64,000 nt of DNA, from contig JBBQSD010000012.1 in assembly GCA_038214135.1 (NCBI GenBank), positions 1 through 64,000 of the forward strand, written 5' to 3'. Each line of letters starts with the position of its first letter. Position 1 is the stretch's first letter. Positions 35,383 to 42,408 of this stretch are shown here, piece by piece. A model generated the notes under the pieces. It was not told where the DNA came from and searched no databases. It saw only the letters and a program-made list of their open reading frames with translations. A program made the translations under genes and the position numbers. The stretch is from JANLSE01 sp038214135 (lineage in GTDB: Bacteria > Chloroflexota > Chloroflexia > Chloroflexales > Roseiflexaceae).

Positions 35383-35729
35383 GGATGGTGCAATGTATTG
35401 TTCATCTACACCATGCCCCGCAGGCTGAGGAAGATTAATCAATTCATCGGGGAGATCGCACCTGGCGCCTATAGGCGCGGATGTGGAGTGCGGCAGCCAT
35501 GCTTGCGCTGCGGCAGCCATGCTGCCGCACTCCATACACACAGCCGAACCCTCCCGATGAAATGTAACGATCCATCAGCCACGCGCCTATGGGTTCGTTT
35601 TCTCTTTGGCGCAGGCTTCAGCCCGCGGCGTGTGAGCGAACCCTGGTTTCTGAAATTGACATGCGGTCTTTGCTACGGCATACTTATGTTCTATGAATGT
35701 GTATAAAACACAGCACTATAGGTCTGCTT
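35383..35729. repeat. intergenic region with hairpin and a 36-bp direct repeat
   Basis: A 13-bp-arm hairpin GGAGTGCGGCAGC (35485-35497)/GCTGCCGCACTCC (35521-35533). At 35611-35646 lies a 36-bp sequence beginning GCAGGCTTCAGCCCGCGGCG that reappears with one mismatch at 40501-40536. No gene is convincing. Confidence 0.65.
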
Positions 35730-36602
35730 ATGTTTCATCTCGACAAAGCGCTTGATGATTATGATCTCCGTATCAAGCTACAGAAATTCCGTCGGAACTT
35801 CCTGCGGATCACGGCGGATAACCAGTACCCGCCTGAGCGCCAGCAATTCCTGTATCAATGGTGTCTGCGCGGGCAGATCGACTGGAATGTCGCCCGCCAG
35901 TTCGTTGCTCCCGAAGCGATGGCCCTGTTCCAGCGTATTGCTCAGCGCTACGTTGAGAATGGCCGACTTTCGGCTGCTGAGGTCGCTGAGTTGCAACTAC
36001 TCCAACGGCGGCTTGGGTTAACCAATGATCAAACAGCGCTTGGGCGCATCTATGAACTGATTGAGCGCAAGTTGAAAGATCTCGTGATTGAGCGGGCAGC
36101 CTATCTCGGTTCCCAGCCAGCATATGAATCGCTCCGCGCAATCATTCAATCCTACCAACTCCCCGAAGAGCAGCAACGCCGACTCACGACTGAGCTTGAT
36201 CGACAAGCCCAACTCGCACGCCTTACGGCTGGTAATCTGCCAACAATTGCCGCTCCTGTTACGCTCTACCGTGATGAAGCATGCCACCTTAGCCTGAAGG
36301 TATCCTGTGTGCTGCCAAAAACGGCTGCCTCTCGCAGCGGAAACGCACTTCTGATTGTAACCAGTGAGCGCCTGATTCTGCTCTCGCCTGGTGGTGGAAC
36401 CTCCGACCGCTGGGATCACATAACGCACATCCGCTTTGTGCCGCCATTGTGCATTACATGGGAATCGTCCAGCAACGATGTAACGGTCTTCCTACGAGAA
36501 GACCAAGATCCGCAGTATGTTGCAACGCTGATTTCATCGGCTTCCCGGAAATATCATCCCAATGCGCCAGAAGCTGTGCGGCCACCCAAGCGGCTTATAT
36601 AG
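35730..36602 (+). CDS. hypothetical protein with PH-like C-terminal domain
   Basis: 290 residues. The N-terminal two thirds are helical and charged (LDKALDDYDLRIKLQKFRRN...), unrecognised. The last 100 residues (ALLIVTSERLILLSPGGGTS and the following DRWDHITHIRF) resemble bacterial PH-like domains, where a turn after 'T-x-x-R-L-I/V' is characteristic. The frame opens at 35697; the ATG at 35730 is preferred because the region before it is AT-rich and non-family. It is the last gene before the cassette-like array and could belong to it, but no attC was found behind it. Confidence 0.6.
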   Translation: MFHLDKALDDYDLRIKLQKFRRNFLRITADNQYPPERQQFLYQWCLRGQIDWNVARQFVAPEAMALFQRIAQRYVENGRLSAAEVAELQLLQRRLGLTNDQTALGRIYELIERKLKDLVIERAAYLGSQPAYESLRAIIQSYQLPEEQQRRLTTELDRQAQLARLTAGNLPTIAAPVTLYRDEACHLSLKVSCVLPKTAASRSGNALLIVTSERLILLSPGGGTSDRWDHITHIRFVPPLCITWESSSNDVTVFLREDQDPQYVATLISSASRKYHPNAPEAVRPPKRLI

Positions 36603-36727
36603 CAATACTACGGAAACGCGATGCCAAACAGCATGATCCGACGGCACGCATTCACCGCTGTCGCATTTGTCTGTTGGTTTGAGATCTGCTATGCCTCGCT
36701 CAGTGCCTTGCGGAGTGGAGTTTCTTT

Positions 36728-37770
36728 ATGAGCGAACTCACGTCCATTCTCAACGAGCTGTCTCCGATAAAGCGCGTGCCATACTATCAGCAACTCGCAA
36801 CCAGAGTCCTTGATTCCTATCCGTTCGCGTTTGGCGCACCTGAGTTTCTCCAACATAACTCGGGTATTACCTATCGCGTGCCCATGCGCGGCACACATCA
36901 ATGCTTTCTGCTCAAAATTCATGATTCCATCGGCGATGGTGCAGCCCAATCTGCCACACATATTGACGCACGTATGGTCTGGTTGGCTGCGTTCGGGCAG
37001 GTGGCTCCGTTTGCTCTCCAGGAGCCCGTGCCAAACCGTGATGGAACATTGGTCACCATGGTTGTCTTTTCTGGTCTCGCCCACCCGGTGCCCTGCAAAC
37101 TTCAACAGTGGGTTCCCGGTGAACACCCGACTGGCGATTTTACGCTGCCACAAATTGAAGCAGTCGGCGCGATGCTCGCAACATTGCATGCCCATAGACC
37201 TGGAACGGAGTTCATAGGAGCAACGTGCCGACGTACGATGCAAACGATTTATGCCGAGAGGTCGCACAGCTTCGTCCTGCGATTACACTCGACCTGCTCT
37301 CAGCCGACGAGTATCATCGACTTGAGCAGACGAGCCATATGATTACGCAGATAACTGAGCGATTAGGACGTGAGCCGACGGTGTGGGGAGCAATTCACGG
37401 TGATGTACACCACGGCAACCTGCTTTTTGCGGATACGACCGTGCATCCCATCGATTTTGATAATCTCCACGCCACCTACTATCTGCTCGATCTTGGCACG
37501 ACGTTGTACCATATATTGCATCAGGATGTCGCCATACGGGCAGCATTTGTGAGGAGCTATCAGCAACTACAGTCGTTGCCGCTCGCTGAAGATGGCATGC
37601 TTGAGCTGTTTGTGACATGGGCTGCCATGACCAATCTTGCATTTCAAATCACGATACCTGATCAGCGGATCTCACCAATTTTTGCGCGCAATCTGCGTCA
37701 ACTCATGAATGATTTTTGTCCCAAAGTGCTGAGCACTATCCTGTTTGTGTGTGTGAACGCAACGGCGTGA
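36728..37770 (+). pseudogene. APH-family phosphotransferase with a frameshift
   Basis: Two overlapping frames form one gene: 36728-37342 and 37225-37770. The N-terminal lobe (GITYRVP..., QCFLLKIHD, LQQWVPGEH) and the C-terminal lobe with catalytic HGD (IHGDVHHGNLLF) and metal-binding D (PIDFDN) are split by a one-base deletion near 37222-37226 (GATVPTYDAND would restore phase). Aminoglycoside phosphotransferase/choline-kinase-like fold, unknown substrate. The stop codon is two bases before an attC-like site, as in an integron cassette. A sequencing error is an alternative to true mutation. Confidence 0.75.
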
Positions 37771-37772
37771 CC

Positions 37773-37881
37773 GCCGAACACGCGTATGTAGCCGACCGCC
37801 TTCGGCGCGCAAGATCGTCGCTATTTTAGCGCCTTCTGATGCCACGCGCCTTGGCGGCGGCTGATACACAACCCGTTGGGC
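37773..37881 (+). other. attC-like recombination site 1
   Basis: Left core GCCGAAC (37773-37779; consensus RYYYAAC with one mismatch) and right core GTTGGGC (37875-37881; GTTRRRY). Between them inverted arms GTAT-G-TAGCCG / CGGCTGATAC can pair leaving an unpaired G, followed by CCGCC...GGCGCG / CGCGCC...GGCGG. Length 109 bases. The unpaired base and core arrangement are the hallmarks of integron attC sites. Confidence 0.7.
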
Positions 37882-38025
37882 CGTTTCAAGCACACCTCAC
37901 TTTGACGACCCTCATTGTGATCATTGACAATACCGAACTTTTGTGCTACCTTCTGAGCGTTCACCGCACTTCCGGCCATTCGTAGGCCGTTTCCCGTCAA
38001 GCAAACTCGGAAAGGAGTGTACCTG

Positions 38026-38415
38026 ATGACTGAACCGATCATTTTTGCCGATCGCGCCACACGCCCAAACAGCCAACAAGCCATCGCAGCTATTGGGCAA
38101 TCTTTTGATCTGTACGAGTGGAGCGGCAGCGGCCCTGGCTATCTGCATGTCCACTATGCTGACGATGAAGCCTGGCATATTCTTGAAGGAATCCTCACCT
38201 TTCGCTTTGGCGACCGCCAGGTCGAAGCCTCAGCAGGAACAAGCGTGTTTGTGCCTGCAGGCGTGCCCCATAACTATTTTGAGGCCGCGGGGCCTACGCG
38301 CTATCTGATTATCCTCACCCCCAGGCTGCGTGAACTTATCGCTGCGCTCCAGGCGGCTCCCTTTCAAAAGCACGCTGCGATCATGCGCCAATTCGAGTCG
38401 GCTATAGTGGAATAG
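38026..38415 (+). CDS. cupin-domain protein (cassette gene)
   Basis: 129-residue single-domain cupin. Motif 1 is HVHYADDEAWHILEG with metal ligands H-x-H and E, motif 2 ends PAGVPHNYF with the last His. Such small cupins bind a metal ion and may be enzymes or sensors; substrate unknown. AAAGGAG eight bases before the ATG at 38026 sets the start. It lies between attC-like sites 1 and 2, in the orientation expected for a gene cassette. Confidence 0.85.
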   Translation: MTEPIIFADRATRPNSQQAIAAIGQSFDLYEWSGSGPGYLHVHYADDEAWHILEGILTFRFGDRQVEASAGTSVFVPAGVPHNYFEAAGPTRYLIILTPRLRELIAALQAAPFQKHAAIMRQFESAIVE

Positions 38416-38441
38416 CTTGGCCCTACCTCTTCGAGAAAGCC

Positions 38442-38542
38442 GCCCAACCCGGCATTGCAGCTGACCGCTTCGCGCGAGATCGTGCGGTTTTTGAAGGCTT
38501 TCCTCAGCGCGTTTGCAGCAGTTGAATGCCAAACCGTTGGGG
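38442..38542 (+). other. attC-like recombination site 2
   Basis: Left core GCCCAAC (38442-38448) and right core GTTGGGG (38536-38542; last base off consensus). Inner arms GGCATT-G-CAGCTG / CAGTTGAATGCC pair with a single protruding G. The centre has TTCGCGCGAGATCG, shared with sites 3 and 4. About 101 bases, 27 bases after the cupin stop. Confidence 0.78.
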
Positions 38543-38675
38543 CGCATCATCAGCCATAGGCTTTGTGAAATGCATCTTTATCTTGCGTGCGATATAATCA
38601 TTCCAGATCCGTGTACATCACCATACAGTGCCATATCCTGTCGAAGTATCTGAACTAGCTAGCGAGTTCGTCACA

Positions 38676-39056
38676 ATGATTCAGCGTGAAAGCATCCGTT
38701 TCAAGATCGCTTGGATTTCGCTCACGATTATTGGTGTCGCGATTTTCGTTTTCGGACTGATTGTCACCGTGTGGCCCGGTTCGAGTGACACATTGTTCCT
38801 ACGAACAATTGGCGTGGCCTCGATTGGAATGGGTTTATTCGGTGTGATGATCACCATGATCCCATACAAACGCCATGAACGATGGGCTTGGTTCACACTA
38901 TGGTACTATCCCATCTTCTGGCTGGCGCACTTTCTGGGCGGCTTGCCTCCTGGCCAAGATCATATCCATCAGATCGTATTCATCGTACTTGCGCTCGTTA
39001 GCCTGCTTATCTCCATGAGCGAATTCTTTGGGCGAGGGATGGTTCGGCGCGCTTGA
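38676..39056 (+). CDS. small integral membrane protein (cassette gene)
   Basis: 126 residues, four hydrophobic segments (about 12-32, 45-62, 72-90, 98-118) with a basic loop PYKRHERWAW. No family recognised. An in-frame GTG at 38628 would add 16 residues; neither start has a strong ribosome site. It lies between attC-like sites 2 and 3. Confidence 0.55.
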   Translation: MIQRESIRFKIAWISLTIIGVAIFVFGLIVTVWPGSSDTLFLRTIGVASIGMGLFGVMITMIPYKRHERWAWFTLWYYPIFWLAHFLGGLPPGQDHIHQIVFIVLALVSLLISMSEFFGRGMVRRA

Positions 39057-39176
39057 TGCGCCAACAGAACGCGCAAACTGCCCCGACCGCTGCCTACGCG
39101 TTGCTGCTAATGCACAGACCGTTGAGTGAGAACGCCCAATCCGACTTATGCGCCGGTCAAACGCACATTCCGTGCG

Positions 39177-39285
39177 GCCCAACACGCGCATGCAACCGAC
39201 CACCTTCGGCGCGCGAGATCATAGCTATTTTAGTGTTATCTTTTGCAGCGCGCCTTGGCGGCGGCTGAACGGCAATCCGTTCGGC
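39177..39285 (+). other. attC-like recombination site 3
   Basis: Left core GCCCAAC (39177-39183) and right core GTTCGGC (39279-39285; one base off GTTRRRY). Between them ACCGACCACC...GGCGCGCGAGATC and GCGCGCC...GGCGGCTGAACG form the imperfect inverted arms. 109 bases, same length as site 1. A weaker, partial copy (GAACGCCCAATCCG, GTTGAGT) just before, at 39118-39143, may be a decayed site. Confidence 0.7.
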
Positions 39286-39407
39286 GTTTCCCTTCTCAGT
39301 CCACATACGCGTATTTGCCCTGCGCTGCCTCATGCGGTACACTACTATCCACGCATTCCTGCGGTGGTTCTTTCTTCCGTTGTGGCTTTGCTACTGAACA
39401 TGCGGGC

Positions 39408-39593
39408 ATGAAAATAAAAGAGGTACTCAAACTGTTCGAAGATGATGGCTGGGTGCTTGTCCGCACCACGGGAAGCCATCGGCAGTTCAAGCACCCGCTG
39501 AAAACAGGTACCGTGACCGTTGCAGGCAAACCCAGTTTGGATGTACCACCCGGCACCTTGAATAGTATGCTCAAACAGGCCGGATTGAAATAA
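39408..39593 (+). CDS. hicA: HicA-family mRNA interferase toxin
   Basis: 61 residues, the usual HicA size, with a dsRBD-like fold that cleaves mRNA. Family motif DGWVLVRTTGSHRQFKHP holds the catalytic His24; GTVTVAGKP and the C-terminal GTLNSMLKQAGL complete it. The frame is open far upstream, but homology begins at the ATG at 39408. hicB follows after 16 bases. It lies behind attC-like site 3, consistent with toxin-antitoxin cassettes of sedentary integrons. Confidence 0.93.
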   Translation: MKIKEVLKLFEDDGWVLVRTTGSHRQFKHPLKTGTVTVAGKPSLDVPPGTLNSMLKQAGLK

Positions 39594-39609
39594 GAAGCGA
39601 GGCAACCTG

Positions 39610-39828
39610 ATGCGCTATGTCATTATTATCGAAAAAGGCGACACCAGTTATGGTGCCTATGTCCCCGATCTGCCAGGCTGTGTTGCCGTTGGTGAAACAC
39701 CCGAGGAAGCACGCTCCTTAATTGAAGAAGCCATCCTCCTGCATCTGGAAAGTCTGCGTGCAACTGGCGAGGCCATTCCCGAACCCTTGTCGCAGAGCAC
39801 CTATATTGAGGTACCGCTTGCCGCGTAA
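39610..39828 (+). CDS. hicB: HicB-family antitoxin
   Basis: 72-residue antitoxin with the partially degraded RNase-H-like fold: AYVPDLPGCVAVGETPEEA and EEAILLHLESLRATGEAIPEP are diagnostic. A short form without an obvious C-terminal DNA-binding domain. Neutralises HicA by direct binding. Attached attC-like site 4 begins 230 bases downstream. Confidence 0.94.
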   Translation: MRYVIIIEKGDTSYGAYVPDLPGCVAVGETPEEARSLIEEAILLHLESLRATGEAIPEPLSQSTYIEVPLAA

Positions 39829-40058
39829 GGCGTGCTGATGCGCCTGCCGCAGCGGCCAATTGAGGCCCACAGTACAAGGCCATGCCTGAATTTCTTGACG
39901 GGAAGCTCGGGAAATCCTCGCACACGTCGCGTTGCTCGGCAATCTTGGGCACGTATCAGATGCCGAGGGTACGGGATCACATGCGTCGTCGCTCGGCTCG
40001 TTCAGCCATATGGTCAATCAAAAGATGCGCCGTATCAAGCCCCACGCGGTCGGCTGTC

Positions 40059-40162
40059 ACCGAACACGGCGTTGCAGCCGACCGCTTCGCGCGCGAGATC
40101 GTGGCTTTTTGACGTGATCTCGTGCAGCGCGCTCGCGGCAACTGAACGCCAATCCGATCCGA
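40059..40162 (+). other. attC-like recombination site 4, right core degraded
   Basis: Left core ACCGAAC (40059-40065), inner arm GGCGTT-G-CAGCCG pairing with the CAACTGAACGCC side, centre CGCTTCGCGCGCGAGATCG. The expected GTTGGGC after AATCC is GATCCGA, so the crossover core is lost. Probably the last site of the array. Confidence 0.65.
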
Positions 40163-40164
40163 CG

Positions 40165-40496
40165 ACGAACGGTGATTTCGGCATGGGTACTGGTGCCGCG
40201 CACCGCGACCATTTCGGTCATCGTGATGAACCAAATCCACTGGAACCAATAGTAGTTATCATTATCATAGGGATTGGACATGTCTTCGGTTCCAGACCAA
40301 TGGCGCTCACGCAGACGCTGGCTGAGCATGGCACGCCAGTTGGAGGCTGCCACCTGATAGACAATCGTCTGTTGCCTGGGATGTTCTTGGGCAACCCGCA
40401 CCTTGCTGGCACCAGGCACCACCAGTAGATCAATTGGTGGATTGGCAGCCTGCCAGATCCAGCACCGAGCAGAAACGCGAGCGCCAACACTGACAT
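40165..40496 (-). pseudogene. truncated, frameshifted exported protein gene
   Basis: On the minus strand an ATG at 40496 starts MSVLALAFLLGAGSG, a signal peptide. After a frameshift near 40450 it continues NPPIDLLVVPGASKVRVAQE, QTIVYQVAASNWRAMLSQRL and further protein-like sequence to about 40165. There the frame runs into attC-like site 4 without its own stop. Family unknown. It appears cut off by the right end of the cassette array. Confidence 0.5.
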
Positions 40497-40500
40497 GGGA

Positions 40501-40598
40501 GCAGGCTTCAGCCCGCGGCGTTTGAGCGAACCCTGGAGGCGACGGAACGTTCTGCAACGCGTGGTTCGTTGTGGAGGGGCGAACCTCGTGTTCGCCCC
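40501..40598. repeat. second copy of 36-bp repeat and a GGGGCGAAC palindrome
   Basis: 40501-40536 matches 35611-35646 at 35 of 36 positions, direct orientation. At 40576-40598 GGGGCGAAC/GTTCGCCCC forms a hairpin; the same element, with CTCGT between arms, recurs at about 48242. Confidence 0.8.
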
Positions 40599-40688
40599 AA
40601 CGAAATTTGATTGATAGCCTGATTGTGTACGGGCGTGATGGTTTTGCAGCCAAACACTCATGTTTGTGTTGCTCTAATGTTGCAGGCC

Positions 40689-40740
40689 TTGACGCGCAGC
40701 AACTGAGGAGTATAATGTACCCAATACCCCGGTGGGGTAC
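40689..40740 (+). promoter_or_regulatory. promoter with CsoR-type operator
   Basis: TTGACG (40689-40694), 16-base spacer, TATAAT (40711-40716). Immediately downstream, over the expected start site, stands TACCCC-GGT-GGGGTA (40725-40739), the G-tract-flanked pseudo-palindrome bound by CsoR-family repressors. A CsoR-family gene is second in the operon, so autoregulation is likely. Confidence 0.8.
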
Positions 40741-40787
40741 CCGCGCCGATATTATCGGCGTTTGGCGGGTGATATCATGAGGAGAAC

Positions 40788-41147
40788 ATGGCCATGGCTG
40801 GCAACACCGTTGAAGGCAAGACAGTTGAAGTAACCGATGCCGATTTTGAGCAGAAGGTGCTAAAGTCCGCAACCCCTGTCGTTGTGGATTTCTGGGCACC
40901 CTGGTGCGGCCCATGCCGTGCCGTTGCTCCGATTCTGGAGGATCTATCGATTGAGTATGATGGCAAACTGGTTGTTGCGAAAGTCAACACCGATGATCAC
41001 CAGAAGTGGATGAGCAAGTTTGGCATTACTGGTATTCCAACCATGATCATCTTCAAGGATGGCAAGGAGATCAACCGCGTGATTGGTGCCCGTCCGAAGA
41101 GTGATCTGAAGAAGCAGTTCGATGCAGCGCTCGTGAGCAAAGCGTAA
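40788..41147 (+). CDS. trxA: thioredoxin
   Basis: 119 residues with the complete thioredoxin fold: VVDFWAPWCGPCRAVAP carries the redox WCGPC, followed by the buried Asp region, KVNTDD and the cis-Pro loop GITGIPTMIIFKDG. General disulfide reductase in the cytosol; here under a CsoR-family operator, so probably deployed in metal, sulfide or persulfide stress. AGGAG precedes the ATG. It is 104 bases upstream of the regulator gene. Confidence 0.95.
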   Translation: MAMAGNTVEGKTVEVTDADFEQKVLKSATPVVVDFWAPWCGPCRAVAPILEDLSIEYDGKLVVAKVNTDDHQKWMSKFGITGIPTMIIFKDGKEINRVIGARPKSDLKKQFDAALVSKA

Positions 41148-41251
41148 ATAGTTTCTGTCTGTGGCCTGGAATATGAGGGCATGCGCATGGATGTTCTATT
41201 CACATTCAACAACCATTCAATCTGCCCTCTACTGTCATCAGGAGCTCAGTT

Positions 41252-41539
41252 ATGAGCGACGAGACATCAATCGGTCGGACGCTTGCTCCTACAGCCCGCA
41301 CCGAGGTTGTCGCACGATTGCGCCGCATTGGCGGCCAGGTTCGTGGGGTTGAGCGGATGGTAGAGGAGGAACGCGACTGCCGTGATGTCGTGACACAGCT
41401 TGCTGCGATTAAGGCTGCTGTGGCAAGCCTCAATACCTATGTGGCCGAAACCTATGCGCGCGATTGCCTGTGCGGTATTGAGCCAATGGATACGACAGAG
41501 GTATCGCGCTTACTCGATATGCTCAAGACGGCGCGCTAA
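41252..41539 (+). CDS. CsoR/RcnR/CstR-family metal- or persulfide-sensing repressor
   Basis: 95 residues, all-helical DUF156 family. RLRRIGGQVRGVERMVEEER is the typical first helix. Aligned to copper CsoR (Cys, His, Cys with spacing 25 and 4), this protein has C43, Tyr68 instead of the His, and C72, with an extra C74. Loss of the His with both Cys kept is the pattern of the persulfide sensor CstR rather than a copper sensor. AGGAG precedes the ATG. It probably represses its own operon through the site at 40725. Confidence 0.88.
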   Translation: MSDETSIGRTLAPTARTEVVARLRRIGGQVRGVERMVEEERDCRDVVTQLAAIKAAVASLNTYVAETYARDCLCGIEPMDTTEVSRLLDMLKTAR

Positions 41540-41558
41540 TCTGGTTTGTCTGCAACCC

Positions 41559-41596
41559 ACCCCGATGACCATCACATGATGATCATCGGGGTTTTT
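41559..41596 (+). terminator. rho-independent terminator of the trxA operon
   Basis: Arms ACCCCGATGA (41559-41568) and TCATCGGGGT (41583-41592), then TTTT. Classic GC-rich stem with T-run, 20 bases after the regulator stop. Confidence 0.9.
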
Positions 41597-41675
41597 GATT
41601 TCAAGTAGCTCTTCATACCATCGTTGCGAGCTGCGCCCTCATGGCGTTCAACGTTTTGCTCTCAGCTGCCACTAT

Positions 41676-41900
41676 CTACTCATAATCCTGAACCTTGTTT
41701 AGGGGTAGGCCATAGAGCGACTGGCTGCCTAACCGATCAAAGTCGGTAATTTCGAACTTGGTTGGAATGTTCGGAACGGGGTAATGCATGACGGAGTGGA
41801 TATCGTAGGGCGTAATAACCTTGGGAGTGATATCAACCCCATCGATCTCGTTACCTTCTTGGCGGCAAAATCGGCTGTATTGGCAGCTCAGCTGCCAGAT
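41676..41900 (-). pseudogene. C-terminal remnant of a metzincin-like metalloprotease
   Basis: A minus-strand frame of 74 codons without a start reads CQYSRFCRQEGNEIDGVDIT and later TPYDIHSVMHYPVP...ITDFDRLGSQSLYG. SVMHYP preceded by YD-x-x is the Met-turn of metzincin proteases (astacin-like), and the following LG-x-QSLYG ending is also typical. The HExxH zinc-binding part is missing. Confidence 0.6.
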
Positions 41901-42157
41901 TTACTGAGGAGGTTTTCAAGCCCTTCGGTGATCTTTTTTACCTGTGAGTTGTGCTTTTGAAGCGGCTGGCCGGCTTTGGTAAGCGATCGCCAGATTTCGA
42001 ACTCGCATCGCAATGTCTCAATCTGATAGTTCCGAGTCATTGCGCCACGTTGAGCTAGATCCATGGCATACCTCGTAGGCAGTGATCCCCAGTTGGCATT
42101 GGCTTGCTCGAGCAAGCGTGTGTGGGTTCTTGATCTGCCAAGCCGATCTTCGGCCAA
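41888..42157 (-). pseudogene. gene fragment of unknown family abutting the IS remnant
   Basis: 89 codons on the minus strand. The last 75 residues (LLEQANANWGSLPTRYAMDL... to ITEGLENLLSKSGS) look like helical protein sequence; the first residues run into the transposase remnant. Probably the tail of a gene cut by the insertion, perhaps an effector-associated domain of the neighbouring protease locus; not certain. Confidence 0.45.
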
Positions 42158-42165
42158 ATACAGCT

Positions 42166-42408
42166 CATGCCGCGTTGCAAGCCGCCCGTCAGCGCCAAAA
42201 GACGGACGCCTTCAAAGCTGTGTACCGCACCCGTGCCGGGATTGAAGGAACGCTCTCCCAAGGCGTCCGGATGGGCGATCTGCGCCGCTCGCGCTACGTG
42301 GGGTTAGCGAAAACGCGGCTCCTGCATCTGCTTATCGCCGCCGCGCTCAATTTCATGCGGGTCGCCGCGTCGCTCTGCTTTTGCCGCGCTTGCGCCATGC
42401 CAATATGA
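42166..42408 (+). mobile_element. IS1182-like transposase C-terminal remnant
   Basis: The frame reads ARQRQKTDAFKAVYRTRAGI then EGTLSQGVRMGDLRRSRYVG and LAKTRLLHLLIAAALNFMRV. This block (RAGIEGTxSQGVR...LRRSRYxGLAKTxLxH) is the C-terminal end of IS1182-family DDE transposases. The rest of the element is absent and no terminal inverted repeats were identified. Confidence 0.8.

Noticed and set aside
35398..35706. 102-codon plus-strand frame
   Set aside because: It runs through a hairpin and the 36-bp repeat and has no family signature.
36603..36727. A further attC site before the APH gene
   Set aside because: GCCAAAC and GTTGGTT near 36622 and 36672 look suggestive, but neither fits RYYYAAC/GTTRRRY and the inner arms do not pair.
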